From NCBI RefSeq assembly GCF_014650915.1, contig NZ_BMVW01000001.1, positions 558,001-622,000 on the forward strand: DNA of 64,000 bases, given 5' to 3'. Below, in pieces: positions 47,857-57,009 of the stretch. Source of the DNA: Streptomyces poonensis (lineage in GTDB: Bacteria; Actinomycetota; Actinomycetes; Streptomycetales; Streptomycetaceae). A model generated the notes under the pieces. It was not told the origin of the DNA. It worked only from the letters and a program-made list of their open reading frames with translations, and made no database searches. A program made the position numbers and the translations under genes. Each line of letters opens with the position of its first letter. Position 1 is the stretch's first letter.

Positions 47857-50124
47857 TCAGCTCGGGTCCGTCTCGATCACGCCCGTGCGCTCGGCCTCCG
47901 TCTTGCCCAGCAGGGCCGGGCGCAGCGCGCCGATCACGTCCTCCGGGGTCACCGCAGTCTGCTTGCCGTTGCCCCGGGTGATCAGGACGCCGTCGAAGGC
48001 GCCGCCGTACAGCTCCTTCAGGGCTTCCTTGTCGTAGTACTCGACGAGCTTGCCGTCCTGGGCCTTGACGCCGAGGAACTTCCACAGGGAGTTCTCCGGG
48101 CTGAACGGAACGACCACCGCGCCCGCCTTGACCGTGACGTTGCCGGACATCGCGGGCTCGGCGAACTCCTTCATCATGCGGTCGACCTCGGCCTTGGAGA
48201 CCGACGGCTGCCGGGTGGTCGTCGGCACCTTCACGACCCCGGCCGTGCCGGTCTCGACCTGGGTGCGGTACGCCGCCTCGACGGCCTCGGTGGACGCGTC
48301 GACGTCGATGCCCTGCCCCGCCTTGCCGTACACGGCGACGGCCTTGCCGGACTCGAACTTGATCGTGCCCTCGCCCGCCGACACGGAGTCGCCCGCGGCG
48401 TCCTCCAGAGCGGCGTGCAGCTTCTCCTCGTCGACGGGCATGACGGGGTCGACGACGCGCTTCTGACCGAAGAGCGAGCCGACCACGGACACCGGGTTGT
48501 AGTCCGCGCCCGTGGCCGCGTCGACCGTGGCGTCGCTGTCGAGGAGAAGTCCCGCCTGGTCCGGCCGGAGCGACACCGTCTTGCCGTCGACCGACAGTTT
48601 CAGCGCCTTGCCGGTGCGGTCACCGAGGGCGTCGTCGAGCTTCTTGACGGCCTCGTCATGGGTACCGCCGCCGATGTCGACGCCGAGCACGGTGGTGCCC
48701 TTGGGCACGTCGGAGTGGTTCAGCAGCAGCCCGGCGCCGTACACGCCGGCCGCGACGACCACCAGGCCGCCGCCCAGGAGCACCAGCTTGCTGCGGCCCT
48801 TCTTCTTGGCCGGCTTGGCGGCGGCCGCCGGGGCCGGCGCCGGCTCCGGCTGCTTCGGCGGCGTGTGGGGCGCCGGTCCGTCGCCGTGCGTGCCCAGGCC
48901 GAGCCGCGCGTCCTGGGAACCGGGCGGAACGACCGGGATGCCGCTGGTGACGGTGTGTCCGGAGACGTTGTCACGGGGGCCGGGTCCGCCGGGTTCGGAC
49001 ACCGGGCGCTGCGGCGTGAGGATGGCGGTGTCGTCGCTGAGCCCGCCGCCCGGGCCGGGGTAGTCGCTGCCGGGGGTGGAGAAGTCGCTGCCGGGGCCGC
49101 CGAAGGGGTCGCCGCCCCGGCGGGCGGAGCCCGCGCCGGGTCCGCCGCCGTGGCCGTCCGTGCCGTTCTCCGTGTAGTACGGCTGATCGTCGTACGGCTG
49201 GTCGTCGTGCCCTGCCGCACCACCGTCGGACGCGGTGACCGGCCGGGGGACGCTGCCCGTCAGCGCGGCCGAGACGTCGAAGGAACCGGTGCCGCCGCCG
49301 TGTCCGGGTGCCACGGGCCCGGCGCCGGTGGCACCGGGCAGCTTGGCGCCGTTCGTCCCGCCGGGCCGGGAACCACCGAGACCACCGGGACCACCGGCCC
49401 GGGCAGCGCCCGGGGCGCCGAACGGATTCGCTCCCGCTCCGCCGGTTCCCCTCGCTCCGCCGGAGCCGTTGCTTCCCTTCGCGCCGTGCTGACCGGCGCC
49501 ACCCGCGCCGAGCGCGCGGCCCGCACCGCCCGTGCGGCGGGGAAGCGGCGCGTTACCGGAAGCACCCGGCGTGCCCGCGCCACCCTGCGGCCCGGGCACG
49601 CCCGTACCGCCGGGCACGCCCGTACCGCCGGGGACGACCGAACCGCCGGGGGCACCCGCCCCGTTGCCGGCACCGGCGCCCGGACCGCCCTTGGCCGTCG
49701 CGGGCTTGCGCGGCGCGAACCAGTCGCTGGCCTTCTCCTCGGCGGGCTCCGGTGCGGCGGACGCGGCCGGTGCGGCCGGAGCGGCGGACGCGGCCGGGGA
49801 GACCTCGTCCACCACGGGCATGCTCGTCGTGCCCGTGGTCTCCGCATCGCCGCCCGTCTCGTCCGCCGGGGCCTCGCTCTCCGCGACCGGCTTGCGCACG
49901 ACGACCGGCGGTATGGGGCGCGACCCGGGGATGTTGATACGGACGCGGGTCGTCAGCGTCGTCTCGGTCTTGCGCTCGTCCGGCTGCGTTCCCGTCGTCG
50001 GACGGTCCGCGTCGGCAGCGCCACCGGGAGCCGTGGAGGTTCCGTACGGCGGCGTCCCCGACGGGTATGCGGCTCCACCGCGCCCGTTGGACCCGGAGGA
50101 CGAAGTGTCAGTTTCACGACTCAA
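47857..50124 (-). CDS. Large membrane-anchored protein with YoaR/VanW-type peptidoglycan-binding domains
   Basis: 755 residues. Residues 1-430 are a cytoplasmic, disordered Gly/Pro/Ala region. The charged KKKGRSK stop and one helix (LVLLGGGLVVVAAGVYGAGLLL, ~440-462) lead outside. The outer ~290 residues have two related units (KGTTVLGVDIGGGTHDEAVKKLDDAL and a second with AVAVYGKAGQGIDVDASTEAVEAAY), the YoaR-like domain that precedes VanW in many Gram-positives. No VanW domain follows. TTG at 50124 lies six bases after GGGAGAA and is the only start with a site. It probably attaches to or senses the wall. Confidence 0.85.
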   Translation of the reverse strand: MSRETDTSSSGSNGRGGAAYPSGTPPYGTSTAPGGAADADRPTTGTQPDERKTETTLTTRVRINIPGSRPIPPVVVRKPVAESEAPADETGGDAETTGTTSMPVVDEVSPAASAAPAAPAASAAPEPAEEKASDWFAPRKPATAKGGPGAGAGNGAGAPGGSVVPGGTGVPGGTGVPGPQGGAGTPGASGNAPLPRRTGGAGRALGAGGAGQHGAKGSNGSGGARGTGGAGANPFGAPGAARAGGPGGLGGSRPGGTNGAKLPGATGAGPVAPGHGGGTGSFDVSAALTGSVPRPVTASDGGAAGHDDQPYDDQPYYTENGTDGHGGGPGAGSARRGGDPFGGPGSDFSTPGSDYPGPGGGLSDDTAILTPQRPVSEPGGPGPRDNVSGHTVTSGIPVVPPGSQDARLGLGTHGDGPAPHTPPKQPEPAPAPAAAAKPAKKKGRSKLVLLGGGLVVVAAGVYGAGLLLNHSDVPKGTTVLGVDIGGGTHDEAVKKLDDALGDRTGKALKLSVDGKTVSLRPDQAGLLLDSDATVDAATGADYNPVSVVGSLFGQKRVVDPVMPVDEEKLHAALEDAAGDSVSAGEGTIKFESGKAVAVYGKAGQGIDVDASTEAVEAAYRTQVETGTAGVVKVPTTTRQPSVSKAEVDRMMKEFAEPAMSGNVTVKAGAVVVPFSPENSLWKFLGVKAQDGKLVEYYDKEALKELYGGAFDGVLITRGNGKQTAVTPEDVIGALRPALLGKTEAERTGVIETDPS

Positions 50125-50319
50125 GGCAGGTTCTCCCGATTGGCTCCGCCGCCCGTGGCGACCTCACAGCTTGGGGTCCCCCCTCCTCGAACATGGTCGA
50201 GCGTGCGGGGGAGGCTCGGCGGCGCGCACCACGATACTGGCCGCTTCTGGTGCTTATCCCATGACCGCTGGCGAAACCCGCACGGGACCCGCACCTGTGT
50301 TCCGCGGCGAAGCAGTACG

Positions 50320-50766
50320 TCACTTCCCAAGTCGGACACCGGGGCCCGCGGGTTGCCGCCTCGATCCCAAGGTGGCACAGATCACAGCCACCGCCATCCC
50401 GCCGAGCAGGAAGAGGTACGAGACGGCTCCCGCACCGAAGAGGAAGTCGCCCTCCGGACGGCTCGCGGTGAGCAGGATGACGGCGACCATCCAGCCGGCC
50501 GCGGGCGCCACGACTCCCGCCCGGGTGCCCGTCGCGTGCGCCCCGCCCAGGAAGACCCCGGCCGCGCCCAGCAGCGCGAGCAGCAACCCGCCCGGGAACC
50601 AGGCGGCTTGCACCAGTGCCCCGGCCAGCGCGATGACGGCGCCCAGCAGGAAGATCCCCACGTAGGCGGCGGCCCGGCCGGCCGGGGGCATCGTCAACGG
50701 CTGGGCGAGGGCGCTGCCCTGCCCGCCCGGGGCCCCGCCCGGGGTCTGCTTGCCCGTCGCCTTCAC
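50320..50766 (-). CDS. DUF6113-like integral membrane protein
   Basis: 148 residues with four helices (AAAYVGIFLLGAVIALAGAL, GGLLLALLGAAGVFLGGAHA, GVVAPAAGWMVAVILLTASR, FGAGAVSYLFLLGGMAVAVI) after a Gly-rich N-terminus. It matches the small actinobacterial DUF6113 membrane family. GTG at 50766. It is downstream of mshB on the same strand with a 64-base gap, so probably co-transcribed. In M. tuberculosis mshB is also followed by a small membrane protein (Rv1171). The function is unknown. Confidence 0.8.
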   Translation of the reverse strand: MKATGKQTPGGAPGGQGSALAQPLTMPPAGRAAAYVGIFLLGAVIALAGALVQAAWFPGGLLLALLGAAGVFLGGAHATGTRAGVVAPAAGWMVAVILLTASRPEGDFLFGAGAVSYLFLLGGMAVAVICATLGSRRQPAGPGVRLGK

Positions 50767-50830
50767 CGAGGATCCGCCTTCCGTGCACCGGCCGTTCGTG
50801 TCGCGTGTCCGTCATACAGTGTCGTACGCA

Positions 50831-51808
50831 TCAGAGGCCCGCTCCGTTCTGCGCGGCGCCGGAACCGGCGGTCTCCTGGATGCCCTCGGCACCCTCGATG
50901 TCCTCGATGCCCTCGAACAGGTCGGTCTCCCGGCCGTCCCGGCCGCCCCCTGCGCGCCGTCCCCGCACCAGTTCGTAGTACTCGGTGGTGAAGAGGGGCT
51001 GTGCCAGGTCGTTGGAGAGCACGAAGTACGGTTCGGCGACCGTGATCTGGGTGGCGTGCGCCCGCATGGCGGCGGCCTTGGCGGCGGCGTGGGCGGTGCC
51101 GTCGATCTCGGTGGTGACGACCTCGTCGTCGACGACGCCGGGGACGTCGGTGACGGCGGCGGACTCGGTGAAGGGCAGCCGGCCGGGTTCGGCCAGGTCC
51201 TCGCGCAGCCGGGCGAAGCCCGCCACGGCCACCGAGCGCGGTACCCGGTTCCAGTAGACCTTGGCGATGTGCCAGGGCTCGCCCGTCTCCGTGGCCTCCG
51301 TGCGGAAGCCCGGGTCGGCGGCGAGATCGGCGGCGCGCATGGCGACGCGGTGGGCCTGGATGTGGTCCGGGTGACCGTAGCCGCCGTTCGGGTCGTAGGT
51401 GACGAGCACCTGGGGCCGGACCTCGCGGATCACCGCGACGAGATGGGCGGCGGCCTCGTCGAGGTCCGCGGCCCAGAAGGCGCCCGGGCGGTCGTTCTGC
51501 TCGGCGCCCATCATCCCGGAGTCGCGGTAGCGGCCCGGGCCGCCGAGGAACCGGTGGTCGGTGACCCCGAGCGCCTTCATGGCCTCGGCCAGCTCGCCCA
51601 CCCGGTACGGCCCGAGCGCGTCGTCGCGGTCGGGTGCGAGATGGGCCAGGCGGGGCGGGATGACCTCGCCCTCCTCGCCGAGGGTGCAGGTCACCAGCGT
51701 CACGCGGGCACCCTCGGCCGCGTACTTGGCCATGGTGGCGCCGTTGTTGATCGACTCGTCGTCCGGGTGGGCGTGCACCAGGAGCAGACGCCGGGGCAGA
51801 TCACTCAT
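50831..51808 (-). CDS. mshB: N-acetyl-1-D-myo-inositol-2-amino-2-deoxy-alpha-D-glucopyranoside deacetylase MshB
   Basis: 325 residues of the PIG-L deacetylase fold. It deacetylates GlcNAc-inositol in mycothiol synthesis. [17 protein letters not shown] (residues 11-27) gives two zinc ligands and the general base, and [12 protein letters not shown] (~150) the third ligand and second catalytic His. The [11 protein letters not shown] and YWNRVPRS segments are MshB-specific rather than Mca-like. The C-terminal 35 residues are an acidic tail ([12 protein letters not shown]). ATG at 51808. Its presence indicates a mycothiol-using actinobacterium. Confidence 0.95.
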   Translation of the reverse strand: MSDLPRRLLLVHAHPDDESINNGATMAKYAAEGARVTLVTCTLGEEGEVIPPRLAHLAPDRDDALGPYRVGELAEAMKALGVTDHRFLGGPGRYRDSGMMGAEQNDRPGAFWAADLDEAAAHLVAVIREVRPQVLVTYDPNGGYGHPDHIQAHRVAMRAADLAADPGFRTEATETGEPWHIAKVYWNRVPRSVAVAGFARLREDLAEPGRLPFTESAAVTDVPGVVDDEVVTTEIDGTAHAAAKAAAMRAHATQITVAEPYFVLSNDLAQPLFTTEYYELVRGRRAGGGRDGRETDLFEGIEDIEGAEGIQETAGSGAAQNGAGL

Positions 51809-51880
51809 GCGCCCACCCTACGAGGCGCACGCCCGAGCCCACGCGAGGGCACAGGAAGCGAGCGGGAACGGGAGGGCGGC

Positions 51881-51914
51881 GGGAACAGGGAGCCGACGGG
51901 AACAGGGAGCCGAT
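51881..51914. repeat. 17-base tandem duplication
   Basis: GGGAACAGGGAGCCGAC (51881-51897) and the same ending in T (51898-51914), in the gap between the small membrane-protein gene and mshB. Confidence 0.85.
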
Positions 51915-51942
51915 GGTGACAGGACGGCGCGGGACCGCCGGG

Positions 51943-52137
51943 TCAGAACTTGATGCTGCCGATCATGCCCGCGATGTTGGTCGTCAGTTCGCTGATGGTC
52001 GGGGCTATCGAGGAGGCGGCGAGGTAGAAGCCGAGCAGGATGCACACGACGGCATGGGCTGCCTTCAGGCCTGACTTCTTGATCAGGATGAAGACGATGA
52101 TCGCCAGCAGCACCACCGCCGAAATCGAGAGTGCCAC
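51943..52137 (-). CDS. Small membrane protein (two helices)
   Basis: 64 residues, MALSISAVVLLAIIVFILIK followed by KSGLKAAHAVVCILLGFYLA and a short outer segment ending MIGSIKF. GTG at 52137 follows GGAGGTGA. Similar small proteins recur in Streptomyces as paralogues of unknown function, often near integrative elements. A 63-base element shared with the 54573-54779 gene lies 98-160 bases upstream of its start. Confidence 0.8.
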   Translation of the reverse strand: MALSISAVVLLAIIVFILIKKSGLKAAHAVVCILLGFYLAASSIAPTISELTTNIAGMIGSIKF

Positions 52138-52234
52138 GGCGGCTCACCTCCAAAATCCCGGGGACACGGGGAGCAGAGCTAGGGACGCGCAAATCCGTAC
52201 AACGGCCAGCAGGTTGATACCCACGCAGCGGTAG

Positions 52235-52297
52235 TGATCATAACTATCCATACGCGCGCATCGATCGGCGCACGGCCGCACAAGGGGGCGCATGGCC
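52235..52297. repeat. 63-base conserved element, copy 1
   Basis: Identical at 56 of 63 positions, without gaps, to 54900-54962, in the same orientation. It lies 98 bases upstream of the small membrane-protein gene (minus strand) and 15 bases upstream of the S9 peptidase ATG (plus strand). The flanks on either side do not match, so the boundaries are sharp. Confidence 0.92.
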
Positions 52298-52311
52298 AAT
52301 ATGGTCAGGGC

Positions 52312-54429
52312 ATGACGACCGAGCCCGATTCCTTCCCCCGCCGGCACGCCCGCACCCAGCGGTTCACCCTCGGCGCGCCGCGTTCGTTCACCATCTCCCC
52401 CGACGGTTCCCGTGTCGTGTTCCTGCGGTCGGCCTCCGGCACCGACCGGGCCGGCAAGCTGTGGGTGCTCGATCCCGCGGACGGCACGGAACGGGTCGCC
52501 GCCGATCCGCCGGCCCTCCTGCGCGGCGCCGTGGAGCAGCTGTCCGCCGCGGAGCGGGCGCGCCGCGAGCGCAGCCGCGAGGGCGGGGCGGGCATCGTCG
52601 GCTACGCCACCGACGCGGCCGTCGAGCTCGCCTCTTTCGCGTTGTCGGGGCGGCTTTTCGTGGCGGAGCTGCGGGCCGGCACCGCCCGGGAGCTCCCGGT
52701 GCCCGGGCCCGTGATCGACCCCCGCCCCTCCCCCGACGGGCGGCACGTCGCGTACGTCGCCGGGGGCGCCCTGCGCGTCGTCGGCGCGGAGGGTGAGGGC
52801 GACCGCGCGCTGCTGGAGCCCGACGCGGAGGGGGTGACGTACGGGCTGGCCGAGTTCGTCGCCGCCGAGGAGATGGACCGTTCGCGGGGGCACTGGTGGT
52901 CGCCGGAGGGGGACCGGCTGCTGGTCGCGCGCGTGGACGACACGCCGGTGAAGCGCTGGTGGATCTCCGATCCGGCGCATCCGGACCGGGAGCCCGCCCG
53001 CGTCGCGTACCCGGCGGCGGGCACGGACAACGCGGACGTACGGCTGTTCGTCGCGGGCCTCGACGAGCAGCGCACGGAGGTGGTGTGGGACCGGACGCGG
53101 TACCCGTATCTGGCACGTGTGCACTGGTCAGCGGCGGGTGCGCCGCTCGTTCTCGTCCAGGCGCGGGACCAGCGCAGCCAGCTGTACCTGGCGGTGGACC
53201 CGGACTCGGGGGCGACCCGGATGGTGCACGCCGACGAAGATCTACATTGGCTTGATCTGTTCCCCGGTGTACCGGTCTGGACGCCCTCCGGGCAGCTCGT
53301 GCGGATCGCCGACGAGGGCGGTGCCCGGGTGCTCGCGGTGGGCGAGCGGCCGCTGACGGGGCCCCAGCTGCATGTGCGCGCGGTGCTCGACGTGACGGAC
53401 GACGACGTGCTGATCTCGGCGTCGGCCGGCGAGGCGGCGGCCGGCCCGGAGATCGGCGAGGTGCACGTGTACCGCGTGAACGAGCTGGGCGTGGAGCGCG
53501 TGTCGCAGGAGCCCGGGGTGCACTCGGCGGTGCGCGCGGGCGGTGTGACGGTGCTGTCCTCGGCGGTCCTGGACATGCCGGGCACCCGGGTGCAGGTGCT
53601 CAGGGGCGGCAAGCCGGCGGCGACCGTCGCCTCGTATGCCGAACATCCCGGGCTGTCCCCGCGCGTCACCCTCACCCAAGGGGGCGCACGCCGCATCCCG
53701 TGCGCCGTGCTGATGCCAACGGACTACCGCGGTGACGCCCCCCTGCCCGTGCTCATGGATCCCTACGGCGGGCCGCACGGCCAGCGGGTGGTCGCCGCGC
53801 ACCATCCGCATCTCACGTCGCAGTGGTTCGCGGACCAGGGCTTCGCGGTGATCGTCGCGGACGGGCGGGGCACGCCGGGCCGCTCCCCCGCGTGGGAGAA
53901 GGCGATCAAGGACGACATCGCAGCGGTCGTGCTCCAGGACCAGGTCGACGCCCTGCACGCGCTGGCCGCCGACTTCCCGCTGGACCTCGGGCGGGTCGCG
54001 ATCCGCGGCTGGTCCTTCGGCGGCTATCTGGCGGGGCTCGCGGTGCTGCGCCGCCCCGATGTCTTCCACGCCGGGATCGTCGGCGCGCCGGTCACCGATC
54101 TGCGCCTGTACGACACGCACTACCAGGAGCGCTACCTCGGGCACCCCGGCGAGCAGCCGGAGGTGTACTCCAGGAACTCACTGATCGACGACGGGGGGCT
54201 GGTGGGGGCCGTCGAGCCGGCCCGCCCGACGATGGTGATCCACGGTCTGGCGGACGACAACGTCGTGGTCGCGCACTCACTGCGGCTCTCCTCGGCCCTG
54301 CTGGCCGCGGGCCGCCCCCACGAGGTGCTCCCCCTGTCCGGCGTCACCCACATGACCCCGCAGGAGACGGTCGCGGAGAACCTGCTGCTGCTCCAGCTGG
54401 ACTTCCTCCGGCGCGCCCTGAAGCTCTGA
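52312..54429 (+). CDS. S9-family prolyl oligopeptidase (dipeptidyl-peptidase IV-like)
   Basis: 705 residues, cytoplasmic (no signal). The N-terminal ~450 residues are a beta-propeller of the DPP-IV type (FTISPDGSRVVFLRS, WSPEGDRLLVARVD). The C-terminal hydrolase has the nucleophile Ser568 in GWSFGGYLAG, the acid in GLADDNV (Asp648/649) and His680 in GVTHM. The EEMDRSRGHWWSPEGD stretch near 185-200 includes the double Glu that anchors the substrate N-terminus in DPP-IV enzymes. ATG at 52312 has only a weak AGGG site; the longer open frame to 52234 would include the conserved 63-base element and is unlikely. Confidence 0.93.
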   Translation: MTTEPDSFPRRHARTQRFTLGAPRSFTISPDGSRVVFLRSASGTDRAGKLWVLDPADGTERVAADPPALLRGAVEQLSAAERARRERSREGGAGIVGYATDAAVELASFALSGRLFVAELRAGTARELPVPGPVIDPRPSPDGRHVAYVAGGALRVVGAEGEGDRALLEPDAEGVTYGLAEFVAAEEMDRSRGHWWSPEGDRLLVARVDDTPVKRWWISDPAHPDREPARVAYPAAGTDNADVRLFVAGLDEQRTEVVWDRTRYPYLARVHWSAAGAPLVLVQARDQRSQLYLAVDPDSGATRMVHADEDLHWLDLFPGVPVWTPSGQLVRIADEGGARVLAVGERPLTGPQLHVRAVLDVTDDDVLISASAGEAAAGPEIGEVHVYRVNELGVERVSQEPGVHSAVRAGGVTVLSSAVLDMPGTRVQVLRGGKPAATVASYAEHPGLSPRVTLTQGGARRIPCAVLMPTDYRGDAPLPVLMDPYGGPHGQRVVAAHHPHLTSQWFADQGFAVIVADGRGTPGRSPAWEKAIKDDIAAVVLQDQVDALHALAADFPLDLGRVAIRGWSFGGYLAGLAVLRRPDVFHAGIVGAPVTDLRLYDTHYQERYLGHPGEQPEVYSRNSLIDDGGLVGAVEPARPTMVIHGLADDNVVVAHSLRLSSALLAAGRPHEVLPLSGVTHMTPQETVAENLLLLQLDFLRRALKL

Positions 54430-54457
54430 GCACGAGGTCAGGAGCTGGAGGAACGGC

Positions 54458-54493
54458 AACAGGCCGGGGTGACATGGCGCACCCCGGCCTGTT
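54458..54493. terminator. Perfect 14-bp terminator
   Basis: AACAGGCCGGGGTG (54458-54471) pairs with CACCCCGGCCTGTT (54480-54493), 28 bases after the S9 peptidase stop and before a convergent small gene. Confidence 0.9.
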
Positions 54494-54572
54494 CACGGCA
54501 CCCGCACGGCCGTACGCTGTTCAGCTTCGTCTGTCCGTATATCGGGACCGGGTCGGCTGAGTTGCTTTCGCG

Positions 54573-54779
54573 TTAACGCAGTTGGTGAGCGTGTGCCGGG
54601 TTGATGAGGGCCTCGATCGCTGCCAGCATCGCCGCCGCCGCAGTGATCCATTCGGGGCTCAGCCCGGCGCACGCCGTCACGATCACCGTGATCGTGACGA
54701 TGACGACGAGCCTGTGCCCCCCGTTCGCGCCGTGTGTCCGGTCCCCTCCGAGGGCATGCACACACTGGGGTACGGTCAT
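54573..54779 (-). CDS. Small membrane protein
   Basis: 68 residues, MTVPQCVHALGGDRTHGANG followed by one long hydrophobic stretch (LVVIVTITVIVTACAGLSPE, then WITAAAAMLAAIEALI) and the end HAHQLR-TAA. ATG at 54779 follows GGAAGGTG at six bases. A 63-base element almost identical to one upstream of the 51943-52137 gene lies 121 bases upstream. The two proteins are not similar in sequence. The function is unknown. Confidence 0.6.
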   Translation of the reverse strand: MTVPQCVHALGGDRTHGANGGHRLVVIVTITVIVTACAGLSPEWITAAAAMLAAIEALINPAHAHQLR

Positions 54780-54899
54780 CCGTATCACCTTCCAGGTTTC
54801 CTGGGAGCGGGCCTTCAGCGCGGTGTTGGTTGGGAAGCCGATCGCGCTGGGGGCCCTTTTCCTTGCCGGAGCTCCGGAGTTCCACCCCGGTCATACTTC

Positions 54900-54962
54900 T
54901 GACCATAACGATCCGTAGGCACGCATCGATCGGCGCACGACCGCACGAGGGGGCGCATGGCC
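54900..54962. repeat. 63-base conserved element, copy 2
   Basis: Counterpart of 52235-52297 (56/63 identical). It begins 121 bases upstream of the minus-strand small membrane-protein gene. The GGTCA/TGACC inverted repeat (54888-54903) overlaps its left edge. No gene follows on the plus strand, which argues that the element serves the minus-strand gene. Confidence 0.92.
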
Positions 54963-54992
54963 GAGAGCCCCTGGGGAGCACGTCGACGGGGC

Positions 54993-56033
54993 TCAGCCCG
55001 CGCTCTGCTCCGGCGGCACCACCCGTCTCTCCTCCGCGAAGTGGCACGCCGAGTCGTGCGCCGCGGGGCCCGTGGCGGTGCGGAACTCCTCGGGCACGGC
55101 CAGCGGCGGTACCTCCAGGGCGCACCGCTCCCGCGCCTTCCAGCAGCGGGTGCGGAAGCGGCAGCCGGAGGGGATGTCCGTCGGGGACGGCACATCCCCG
55201 GAGAGGATGATCCGGTCCCGGTGCTCCCGCGCCTCGGGGTCGGGCACGGGCACCGCCGACAGCAGGGCCTGGGTGTAGGGGTGCGTCGGGTGGTCGTAGA
55301 TCTCGGTCTCGGTGCCGATCTCCACGATCTTCCCGAGGTACATCACCCCCACCCGGTCGGAGATGTGCCGAACCACCGACAGGTCGTGCGCGATGAAGAC
55401 GTAGCTCAGGTCGAACTCGTCCTGGAGCCGCTCCATCAGGTTGATCACCTGGGCCTGCACGGACACGTCGAGCGCGGAGACCGGCTCGTCGGCGACGATG
55501 ATCCCGGGCCGGAGCGCGAGACCCCGCGCGATGCCGATGCGCTGGCGCTGGCCGCCGGAGAACTGGTGCGGATAGCGGTTGACGTGCTCGGGGTTGAGCC
55601 CGACCACCTCCAGCAGCTCCCGGACCCGGCGGCGCCGGTCGCCTTTCGGTGCCGCCTCGGGGTGGATCTCGTACGGCTCCCCGACGATGTCGCCCACGGT
55701 CATCCGGGGGTTGAGGGAGGTGTACGGGTCCTGGAAGACCATCTGGATGTCGCGCCGCACCGCCTTCAGCGCCCGTCCCGACAGCCCGGTGATGTCCTCG
55801 CCCCGGTAGCGGATCGTCCCCTGGGTCGGCCGTTCCAGCTGGACGAGCAGCCGGGCGAGCGTGGACTTGCCGCAGCCGGACTCGCCGACGATGCCGAGGG
55901 TCTCGCCCTTGAGCAGCGTGAAGTCGACCCCGTCGACGGCCCGGACGGCGCCGACCTGCTTCCTGAACAGGACGCCCTGGGTGAGCGGGTAGTGCTTGAC
56001 CAGGCCGCCGACCTCGAGCACCGGCTCAGCCAT
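54993..56033 (-). CDS. Oligopeptide/dipeptide ABC transporter ATP-binding protein (OppF/DppF type)
   Basis: 346 residues. Walker [10 protein letters not shown] (~49-57), the Q-loop [10 protein letters not shown], signature [15 protein letters not shown], Walker [13 protein letters not shown] and the H-loop AHD are all present. The C-terminal [15 protein letters not shown] cysteine cluster is the optional [4Fe-4S]-type motif of Opp/Dpp ATPases. ATG at 56033 overlaps the preceding oppD-like gene end by eight bases, so the two are coupled. It drives peptide import at the membrane. Confidence 0.95.
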   Translation of the reverse strand: MAEPVLEVGGLVKHYPLTQGVLFRKQVGAVRAVDGVDFTLLKGETLGIVGESGCGKSTLARLLVQLERPTQGTIRYRGEDITGLSGRALKAVRRDIQMVFQDPYTSLNPRMTVGDIVGEPYEIHPEAAPKGDRRRRVRELLEVVGLNPEHVNRYPHQFSGGQRQRIGIARGLALRPGIIVADEPVSALDVSVQAQVINLMERLQDEFDLSYVFIAHDLSVVRHISDRVGVMYLGKIVEIGTETEIYDHPTHPYTQALLSAVPVPDPEAREHRDRIILSGDVPSPTDIPSGCRFRTRCWKARERCALEVPPLAVPEEFRTATGPAAHDSACHFAEERRVVPPEQSAG

Positions 56034-57000
56034 CCAGGCACTCCCTCCAGAAGTGGCACGCGCTTCTGCGGTCGCCGGGGACCTCGTACAAGGGCGGTAC
56101 GTCGGTGCGGCACACGTCACGGGCCATCGGGCAGCGGGGGTGGAAGGCGCAGCCGCTCGGGATGTCGAGGAGGCTGGGCGGCAGGCCCTTGATCGCGTAC
56201 AGCTCCTGGCCCTTCTGGTCCAGGCGCGGGACGGACTCCAGCAGGCCTCGCGTGTAGGGGTGGGCCGGCGCCTTGTAGATGTCGTGCACGGGCGCCGTCT
56301 CGATGATGCGGCCCGCGTACATCACCGCGATCCGGTCGGCGACGTCGGCGACGACGCCGAGGTCGTGGGTGATGAGGACGAGGCCCATGTCGTACTCGCG
56401 CTGGAGCTCCGCGAGCAGGTCCATCACCTGGGCCTGGACCGTCACGTCGAGCGCCGTCGTCGGTTCGTCGGCGATGATCAGCGAGGGTTCCAGCGCCAGC
56501 GCCATCGCGATCATGATGCGCTGGCGCATCCCGCCGGAGAACTGGTGCGGATAGTCCCGTACGCGCTGGGCGGCGGCCGGGATGCGGACCCGGTCCATCA
56601 GCTCGATCGCCCTGGCCCGCGCCTCCTTCCGGGACGTGCCGCGGTGGACCGTGAACATCTCGCCGAGCTGGTCGCCCACGGTCAGCACGGGGTTGAGCGC
56701 CGACAGGGCGTCCTGGAAGATCATCGCCATTCCGGCGCCGCGGATCTTCCGGCGTTCCTCTTCCTTCAGTTTCAGCAGGTCACGGCCGTGGAAGAGGACC
56801 TCCCCGCCGGTGATCCGGCCCGGTGGCATGTCGAGGATGCCCATGATCGCCTGCGCGGTCACCGACTTGCCGGAGCCGGATTCGCCGAGCACCGCGAGGG
56901 TCTGCCCCGCGGCGACGGAGTAGTCGACCCCGTTGACGGCATGGGCGACCCCGTCCCGGGTGCGGAACTCCACGTGCAGGTCACGCACTTCGAGCAGCAT
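56026..57000 (-). CDS. Oligopeptide/dipeptide ABC transporter ATP-binding protein (OppD/DppD type)
   Basis: 324 residues, starting [18 protein letters not shown]. Walker [11 protein letters not shown]-loop [10 protein letters not shown], signature [15 protein letters not shown], Walker [13 protein letters not shown]-loop THD, and the C-terminal [15 protein letters not shown] cysteine set. It pairs with the OppF-type subunit as a heterodimer. ATG at 57000, ten bases after the permease stop. Confidence 0.95.
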   Translation of the reverse strand: MLLEVRDLHVEFRTRDGVAHAVNGVDYSVAAGQTLAVLGESGSGKSVTAQAIMGILDMPPGRITGGEVLFHGRDLLKLKEEERRKIRGAGMAMIFQDALSALNPVLTVGDQLGEMFTVHRGTSRKEARARAIELMDRVRIPAAAQRVRDYPHQFSGGMRQRIMIAMALALEPSLIIADEPTTALDVTVQAQVMDLLAELQREYDMGLVLITHDLGVVADVADRIAVMYAGRIIETAPVHDIYKAPAHPYTRGLLESVPRLDQKGQELYAIKGLPPSLLDIPSGCAFHPRCPMARDVCRTDVPPLYEVPGDRRSACHFWRECLDG

Positions 57001-57009
57001 GGCGGCGGC

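Noticed and set aside
47515..50991. 1158-codon plus-strand frame opposite the YoaR-type gene
   Set aside because: It spans several real minus-strand genes and a terminator and has no recognisable domain.
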